Shown here piece after piece: positions 57,259 through 64,000 of a stretch of DNA of 64,000 nt. The notes under the pieces were generated by a model. The model was given only the letters and a program-made list of their open reading frames with translations, did no database searches and had not been told where the DNA came from. Source of the DNA: Berberis thunbergii (Eukaryota > Streptophyta > Magnoliopsida > Ranunculales > Berberidaceae). The position numbers and the translations under genes are program-made. Each line of letters starts with the position of its first letter. Positions within the stretch are counted from its first letter, which is position 1. Location: positions 248,001 through 312,000 of the forward strand of contig QNQO01000528.1 of the NCBI GenBank assembly GCA_003290165.1, read 5' to 3'.

Positions 57259-59673
57259 TTGAATAGTTGTGTTCTTCTGATCTAGTAGAGTAACAATGTA
57301 AAGTTCATGTAATATTTTCAAGATTTCTAGAATACTTGTTCGAATTCAAGATTTCATTTTCGCCTATGATTTCTAGGGTTTTATTTTGATGAAAATGTCA
57401 AAAGAGTTCTTGAAGTGATGAATATGCAAGAAATTATTAGAGATTGTAATAATATGTGATTTGTTGATTTGAAAATGGTTTCAAGATTTCACTGAGACTG
57501 TTGGTCAAATATGAATTCGAAGAAGTGCTGCTGCCCTGGAAAAGTCGCATATGAACTTGAGGAAGTGCTGCTGCCCTAGAAAGGGTAAGGCTTCCTCTTT
57601 CAGAGCTTTTGTTCACATTATGTGGTTTTGCTCCCAGATTGGAGGTGAAATACTTATTCTGCTTTGTTATGTAATCTGGCATCTGAATAATTTCTTTATA
57701 CTGTTTGAATTTTCAAAGCTGAATATCTTTGGTGAATATACTACTAGTACTTGAATTTTGTTTCAATTGCTTTTAAATGATTGATACCAATATTCAATAA
57801 TAGGTCTTAAGATATAACACCTACGATAAGGGACAGGAAAGATCAATATTTTCTATTGCAGTAAACTAAGAGCCTCTCTGGACCTCATTGAGTTGTTCAA
57901 AACCTAAAATGAATGTGGAGATTTGACGCACCATATTACTATCTCGTTCTAAATGTAATTGTAAGTTGTAACTAGGGACGAGGAGTTGTGTTGTATATAC
58001 CATAACCTACAACTATGGAGGACGCACTATAATCAACCCAAGCTAATACCTGTAGGATGTGAAAATTTTAATCATTGGCACTCTTGGATAACATAATCAG
58101 TGGCCTGAATGAGTTTCTGTTATGTGGTTTAGGATAACTATGGCCATCTTTGGTAGCACCTTAATGCCTAAATCTGGGGAACAAGAGCTTAACAAGTCCT
58201 CAATTGGCTTCCCCCAAACCTTGAATAAAGTGAGCTTTTCCTCTTCCCTGTAAGGGTATCACTTAATCTCCCATGAGAGTTCATTTTTAGACATGGCTGT
58301 TTATTAAACCTTGAGAGGCAAAATACATTCTTTTATGGGTGGAGTTTATACTTTAAAAGACACATAATACATCCTTTTATGGTTGGATCCCTCCTATTTT
58401 ACAAGATTTGCATTATTTGTCTTTCAAGATTAATAGCATTCTGCTATTGTGTTGTTGTTCAGCAGGGATTGGTGTCGGGACTTGTGAAAGTGTTTTGGAT
58501 GATCTGTACGTATTCTTGTAGCTAGTTTCTTCGTGAGAACCATCGATGATAGATAAATTTAAGCATATCAACTTACGAGACTGCACTTTATTTGGTGAAT
58601 TTGGCAGTTGGTTCTGTTTATTTCGATATGTTGAGCATAAAAAGTGTTCTAGCATGAGTTGCTGATAATGATTCAAATTGCTGTAGGGAGTGGTGTCCGA
58701 CATAGTTCACTTTGGCAGGTGAGTGACTTGTTCCTTTCCCTGTTTTACTTTGAATGTCTATTATCTAGAGCACTTCAACTGAATGTTGTTGGCAATGAAG
58801 AGAATGGAAAATGAAGAAGGGCCTACTGAATGCAATTGGAATCTTCATTCCCCAATCTTTGGCACGTTGTTTCTAGTGTTAGCCCCTAATTATTCAAGGG
58901 CTGAATCTTTGGCATGTTGTCTTTCACAGTCTCCATCTTTTCTTTTCTTTGATGGAAACCGTAAAAGTTATAAATCCCCAATTGGTTAGAGATAGTTGGA
59001 GAGTTTCATCTGCGTGAAAGGAAGATCTATGAACGATTGGAGGGAGCAATAGCTCGCTCGCTGACAAGATGTCCCTTCATGGCTCCTTATCATCTCATCT
59101 GTGTGTAAGAACTTGTTTTCTTCTCGAAAATAAGGGACATTGTTGTCTATGTTTAAGAAAAGATTTCAAACTCTCTTCTTCTTTTTTAGAGACAATTTGA
59201 GTTATTGGTCAACCTGTAAATCTATCTGAACCATTGGAGGAATTGCTCGCTTGGCATCCTTTATTCTTCTTGACTTATTCTCATTGGTTTGGTTCTTGTC
59301 CTTTTTCAGTTCAGTTGGTAAGATCTCATTCCCTACTCTGAAAACATTCAAGACGTTAGAGTCCATGAGTTATTATATACCATTCAATAATATGATCATC
59401 TATTACTCTTATCAATTTTGGTTCTATAGATATAATCAGCAAAGGCCCCCCAAAAGCTTTGAATCCATCAATGTAGGGTTCTTTCTCTGTAAATTTGTAG
59501 ACCTTGTATATGCAAACCAACCCACAACTCTTTTTTCTTTTATATCTACAACTGGAATTGAAGGATGAGGTAGTTCGAAAAATTGATGAAAAGTTTCCAA
59601 CCATAAAATTAAATTCTCTTCTTCCGTATTGCATGAATTATCTTTGTCCATCATTAAATATTTGTACTCAAGG
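57259..59673. other. 3' flank of H2B and intergenic DNA
   Basis: A 40-bp tandem duplication lies at 57509-57588 (each unit with 'aagtgctgctgccct'). No exon structure could be assembled from the short open frames at 58413-58989 or 59251-59728. Confidence 0.4.
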
Positions 59674-59858
59674 AAATGTACAACAAAACACGAAAATTGA
59701 CCGCTCAATCAAAAGAAGAAATAAATAGACCTCTCAATGATTATTCTAGTGTGATGGGCAATCAAAACTTTGGTTAAATGTACAGCAAAAATACAAGAAT
59801 GGACCACTCAATCGAAGAAGAAAAAGATGGACCTCTCAGTGATTTTGTTTTGGAGTGA
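59674..59858. repeat. Diverged ~103-bp tandem duplication
   Basis: Two units begin 'aaatgtaca.caaaa' and share 'ctcaatc.aaagaagaa/cgaagaag' and 'gacctctca.tgatt'. A poly(A) tract of ~23 follows at about 59908-59930. Confidence 0.65.
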
Positions 59859-60104
59859 TTCTAGATGTTGAGGGAGGGTGCCTCGCACGTGCCCGACCTT
59901 TGTTTCAAAAAAAAAAAAAAAAAAAAAAATCAGAAAATCTTGTTTGAATTTCGTTGCTGAAATTTAAGAGGGAAGGAGGGACCAAAAAACCAGAGATAAG
60001 GAAAACCTCTCCCCAAACCCATCTCCACAGAGAAGATGAAGCTCTCCCAGAAGATATATCCAGAAGATAGTACGAACGACATGTGGGTTTTGTAAATTCA
60101 TTAG

Positions 60105-61156
60105 TATTCTCTACAATCGTGGTGTTTACCCGGAAGATAGTTTCGTTAAGGTGAAGAAATACGGTCTGCCAATGTTGCTGACTGAGGATGAAGGGGTGAA
60201 ATCTTTCATTTCTAACTTGACTGCCTAGTTATCTGGTAGATGTTCATTCCTTCTTCTTATTTTTCTTCAAATTTTTTGTTCATTAGGCCTTGAATTCTTA
60301 CTATGTTTTCTATGTGATTTGATAGAGTGGCTTGGGGCCGGTAAGTTGCAAAGGATTGTGCTTGTGATTATGAGCAAGGCAACTTCTGAGGTTCTGGAGA
60401 GATGGAATTTCAGTATTGAGACTGACAACGAGAGAGCAGAGGTGGTGTTTGAAGAAATGCTTGTGAGAGAGTGAAGAGAAGTAAATGGGTTTCGAAGAAA
60501 TGAGAGATGGTGGTGTAGGAAAGAGTGTGTGAAGGAGGAACGACATATGGCTTTTGTAAATTCATTAAGAACCTGACGAGCATTTTGGTTAGAAAAAGGG
60601 TATTTTTTTTCTCATGAAATTTAAGTATTCCCCTTTTGTTTTCCTTTTCTATATTGTGAATTTGATGGTCTAATTTTAATTAATTCAGTGTCAAGGGAAA
60701 ATAGTGATAAGGAAATCATGAGAGAAATTCAAGCAATTATGGGACAGATTGCATCCAGCATTACTTACTTGCCATGCCTTGATGAGCCATGTGAGTTACT
60801 AATTTCCTTTTTGTTTGTCCAAACCAGATTTTTCAATTGATACTTCGTAATGAGTTTATTGACATTTGTGGGTTTAGGTGTGCTTGATGTGCTAGCATAT
60901 ACTGATAAAGATGTGGCTGTTCCATTTACATGGATTGAAAGTGACCCCAAATTGATTGAGAATCTGCAGATGGTGAAATTGCATTCTTTTGACACCAAGG
61001 TAAATATTGCATTTGCATTTGTGTGTGAGCGTGTGTTTTGTTATAGAAATGAAACGCCTGAATTCAGTTGATAATCATTTTGTGATGCTAATGCAGATAC
61101 ATAGGGTGGATACTCTAGTTTCGTACAAGAACGACAAGTGGGACGATGAGCAATAA
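60105..61156 (+). pseudogene. MAD2: MAD2 spindle-assembly checkpoint gene, truncated pseudogene
   Basis: Exon-like blocks match plant MAD2 (HORMA domain): 60105-60235 (ILYNRGVYPEDSFVKVKKYG...), 60326-~60454 (EWLGAGKLQRIVLVIMSKAT...RWNFSIETDNE), 60689-60790 (SRENSDKEIMREIQAI...YLPCLDEP), 60878-60999 (VLDVLAYTDKDVAVPFTW...), 61097-61156 (IHRVDTLVSYKND.. to TAA). Introns are retained, so this is a DNA-level copy and not a retrocopy. Damage: exon 1 is not found upstream; TAG at 60226-60228 replaces an expected Gln codon; the donor after the third family exon reads 'gaagaaatgc', with no GT. MAD2 normally inhibits the anaphase-promoting complex until kinetochores attach. A 32-bp segment around 60074-60104 recurs at about 60540-60571, marking local rearrangement. 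Confidence 0.87.
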
Positions 61157-61340
61157 GAAGAGTTCAACAAATTCTTAACTGGAAGAAAGTCTATGAATCC
61201 TTTATTCACATTTTGTGTAGTTTGAGTGAAAAAAAAACACAAATGGCGGGTTCTGATTCTCTTTGCAGTATGCATGGTTTGGATTCTAGCATAGAACTGA
61301 AAAAGTGTAAGAGTCTATTTTATTTTGCTTCAGTTCCTAT

Positions 61341-62354
61341 TAGGGGTGGGCACGGGACGGGATGGGACGAGATATACCCATCCCTATCCCATTCCGTTCA
61401 TACGGGATCGGGACGGGACGGGATGGGAAAAATCTCATCCTGACCTCGCCCCATCCCAAACAGGTTCGGGACGGGACGGGACGGGATCAACGTGCTAATC
61501 TGGATAATACATTTTGAACATATTATCAACAATGCCATCCTAGCTAGGGATCTTTCAACTAGAAGTTATTGAGAATGATGAGAAAGCCAACAAGGCCATC
61601 CTTGATCATTTATGCAGCAATGGTAAATTAAGCAAAGCATCATATCTGATTAGTGTGATGGCTAGCGTAAGCCAGATTGCAGACTTCCAAAATTGCATAA
61701 ATGTAGTTCGAGGTCTGATTAACAGTGATCGGGTTGACATGGCTTATGGCTTATGAAGTCCTGAAGATCATGGTCATGTCTGGTAGGATTCCAGATATCA
61801 TAACTTGTGGTCTCTGTAAAAAGGGGCAGTTCATATCTGCTAAAGATCTCTTGGAAGACATGAGTTTTAGTGGCTGTCCTCTAGATGTGATTACATATAA
61901 CACCGTTCTCAGATGCATATTCGAACATGGTCTGTATGACCAGGCAATTGGTTTTTGGAAAGATTAGCTGAGGAAGGGGTGCCCTCCATATCAGATCACG
62001 TGCGGTGTTCTCATTAAGCTGAGTATGCAAAGTTCGTCAATGCTGCTTTAACCAATTCTCCAATGAATTCAACCACACAATAGCACCATTACCCAGTCAG
62101 TTCGTCATAATTTCAAGATCTCATTTGTATGGGCATCCACAATTCTAAAATAAATAATTAAATAAAAATATTAATAATTAATATTAATTAATTAGTTTGG
62201 GACGGGACGGGATTGGCGGGATTGAAAATCTTCATCCCATCCCATTCTAGATCGGGACGGGATGAAATTGGGATGAAATTATTCAATCCCATTAAGACCC
62301 GAAAAAATCGGGACTGGACGGGAAAGGGATCGCGGGATGAGATGCCCACCCCTA
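61341..62354. mobile_element. hAT-type element carrying a host gene fragment (Pack-type)
   Basis: Inverted ends taggggtgggcacggg / complement taggggtgggcatctc; an exact 8-bp duplication gttcctat at 61333-61340 and 62355-62362. Subterminal GGGACGGGACGGGATGGG-type repeats at both ends. The interior holds a pentatricopeptide-repeat gene fragment and no transposase. It inserted just downstream of the MAD2 pseudogene. Same end family as 48876-49955. Confidence 0.9.
61560..62035 (+). pseudogene. PPR protein gene fragment inside the hAT-type element
   Basis: The plus strand reads ENDEKANKAILDHLCSNGKL, SKASYLISVMAS, then MAYEVLKIMVMSGRIPDIIT, CGLCKKGQFISAKDLLEDM, GCPLDVITYNTVLRCIFEHG and LRKGCPPYQITC: several ~35-residue P-class PPR motifs (VITYNTLI-like cores). 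A 6-bp repeat (cttatggcttatg) near 61745 breaks the frame, and TAG at ~61965 interrupts it again. Intact PPR proteins bind organellar RNA; this fragment has neither start nor targeting sequence. Confidence 0.85.
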
Positions 62355-62362
62355 GTTCCTAT

Positions 62363-62780
62363 GTTTCCAAAAGTTGTTGGAAATTGTGGAGCATTGTGAG
62401 ATTATATGACATTCTGGATATTTGATCAGTATATTTTTAAACCAAAGCCATAATCTTGATCAAACTTAGTTGTTTATACCAGTTCAAATTATATTATGAA
62501 GTTAATCAGTTTTTTCTTAACCAACTTTGTTTTTGGGTTGACATAAATTCATTAAAAAGATGCATAATTTGTGTATAATCATAATCGAATTTTTCTTTTA
62601 AAACCAGCATAGAAAGTTAACACCAACAAAAGGCGTGGGTCAATAGCGTCGTAGTAAAAAAAATGTTATCGTTGATGCCAAAGTTAGAACAATGTCTTTA
62701 GGAAAATGTTTATAGTTCTATATTTGAAGAGAAATTTCTGAAATCAAGAAAGAGTTACCTCCAGATGGATTTGTGTTTGA
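62363..62780. other. Intergenic AT-rich DNA
   Basis: Continuation of the flank interrupted by the hAT-type element; no gene or repeat recognised. Confidence 0.4.
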
Positions 62781-62799
62781 TTATTTATAGAGGCAGGTG

Positions 62800-63060
62800 A
62801 ATGAGACACGTGGCAGATGAGTGAGTGATCTGCTTGCAAGCGGTTGTAACTCTAGCAGACGAGTGAGACACGTGGCAGATAAGTGAGTTATCTGCTGCAG
62901 GCAGTTGTAACTCTAGCAGATTAGTGTTACGTGTGGCAGATGAGTGAGTGATGTGCGTCCAAGCGGTTGTAACTCCAGCAAATGAGTGAGACACGTGGCA
63001 GATAAGTGAGTTATGTGCTTGCAGGTGGTTGTAATTCCTCTTAGGTAGTTATAAATTCTC
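62800..63060. repeat. ~61-bp tandem repeat with G-box motifs
   Basis: Four units with 'gagtgagacacgtggcagat'-like cores: CACGTG at 62807, 62869 and 62992, and a decayed TACGTG at ~62929. Each unit also has 'ggttgtaact'. Half-units (ggttgtaa, agttgtaact) continue to ~63100. It might be a retrotransposon LTR enhancer, but no LTR pair is visible in the window. Confidence 0.85.
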
Positions 63061-63100
63061 TTAAGTAGTTGTAACTTTCTGTTGGCGGTTGTAACTTCCT

Positions 63101-64000
63101 GCAAGCTTGGGTGCTCAGCTGAACATAGTGGTCAACGTCGAATACTACTCCTCTGCTGAGAAAGAAATGTTCTGCTGAGTTGCATTGGGCCCAAACTTGG
63201 GCTTTCTCTATTTGTAACTTTCATGGGTAATATTTGGCCTTCTCGAGAACATCTCAAATATTTGGGCTTCATTTTCCTATTGAACTAAGGATTATTTTTT
63301 GCTCCCATAATGGATATTATTGTTAACTAATTCATATACATCATTGTCCTGATGCAATGAGTCCTATATATAATATGTATAATGAAATTACGAAATAGGA
63401 GGTGCAACTCGAGCGAATTGGGATTACCTAATCCAAATAGTTATTACATATTTGTGACGTGGGAGCGAACATGGAGCCGGAGTGAGACTGGAAGCCAACC
63501 CAAGTTGATCAGTCCAATTGAGTGAACCCAGGGACTGACCAATTTTAAACCATAGGAAGAAAAAAAGTTCCATGTTAAGCTAAATTAGTATAAGATTGGT
63601 GGTAGATGGTATGACAGTGAAAACATAAGGCATTCCTAAGGCTCTATTCATAAGGGGCTTTCAATATCCACAAAATGGTGTTAGTATCCACAAAGCAGCT
63701 CCACGGTGCATGTTTTGTCATGGCTCGATCGCCATGTGATGTGCAATCAGAGCTCCAGATTTCTCATGTCAGTTAATGTTTTTGCCTATCCACCGTATTC
63801 AGCACAAGGAGACAATGTGGATGGCAGATGAAGTTACCACTGAAATTATCCCTCATCTAATGATTATGAAAGGAGAAATTCTAAATGTCGAGGTTTTGGG
63901 CGAGGAAACCAGCGAGGGAAATGAGGTGGAGGGGTGGAATCCGTTCAATTTCCTCGAGATGCGTGCGTTGACTTTTTGCGCGCGCGTCCCGAGGGAGATG
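63101..64000. other. Intergenic DNA at window end
   Basis: Contains the second copy of the ~110-bp block (63760-63873, first at 55374-55484) and, about 20 bp further, the 'ggcgaggaaaccagcgagg' motif also seen at ~53440. No gene recognised. Confidence 0.4.

Noticed and set aside
59251..59728. ORFs between H2B and the MAD2 pseudogene
   Set aside because: Overlapping frames on both strands with no domain and no splice or promoter context.
1..64000. Organellar DNA insertions or bacterial/viral gene clusters
   Set aside because: No plastid, mitochondrial, bacterial or viral genes were recognised in any frame, though short organellar pieces cannot be excluded without a search.

Overview
This is nuclear DNA from a flowering plant, almost certainly a eudicot. 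The evidence is spliced genes with GT-AG introns, plant-only protein families (STIG1, Pollen Ole e 1/AGP31 type, plant histone H2B with a long lysine-rich tail) and a dense layer of plant transposons: hAT and Tourist MITEs, Ty1/copia, Ty3/gypsy, TRIM, an L1-type LINE and tRNA-derived SINEs. The sequence is AT-rich and gene-poor. No bacterial, viral or organellar block was seen.

Genes: (1) 11.6-12.4 kb, a damaged Pollen Ole e 1/AGP31-like cell-wall protein gene whose stop codon lies inside a SINE target-site duplication. (2) 18.5-35.4 kb, a complete ten-exon gene for a chloroplast-type S4-domain RNA-binding protein (YlmH-like, 'photosystem II S4 domain protein'). All splice sites join in frame to 321 codons, and introns 1, 2, 5 and 6 are greatly enlarged. 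(3) 45.8-46.2 kb, minus strand, an intact STIG1-like secreted Cys-rich protein. (4) 56.8-57.3 kb, an intact intronless histone H2B. (5) 60.1-61.2 kb, a MAD2 spindle-checkpoint pseudogene that keeps its introns but lacks exon 1 and has a premature stop.

Mobile elements by region: 0.3-10.7 kb holds nested hAT-type elements and an internally deleted LINE; 13.1-17.9 kb a Ty1/copia element with very similar LTRs and broken coding sequence; 23.4-25.4 kb a minus-strand LTR element carrying a SINE in one LTR; 25.9-33.8 kb a 7.9-kb inverted repeat built from retrotransposon LTR sequence, all within intron 6 of the S4 gene and bracketed by a ~120-bp direct repeat; 35.9-37.8 kb a deleted hAT element with a second hAT MITE inside it; 38.2 and 39.1 kb a SINE and a Tourist MITE; 40.8-44.4 kb a gag-only LTR retrotransposon; 48.9-50.96 kb a hAT-type element followed by a partial duplicate with templated filler DNA; 54.1-55.3 kb a four-LTR tandem TRIM array; 61.3-62.4 kb a hAT-type element carrying a PPR gene fragment.

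The genes do not form a pathway or cluster. The most unusual structures are the giant intronic inverted repeat, the template-switch duplication at 49-51 kb, the TRIM array and the gene-fragment-carrying hAT element. I found no clear sign of an undescribed multi-gene system. All identities come from reading the sequence; no database search was run.
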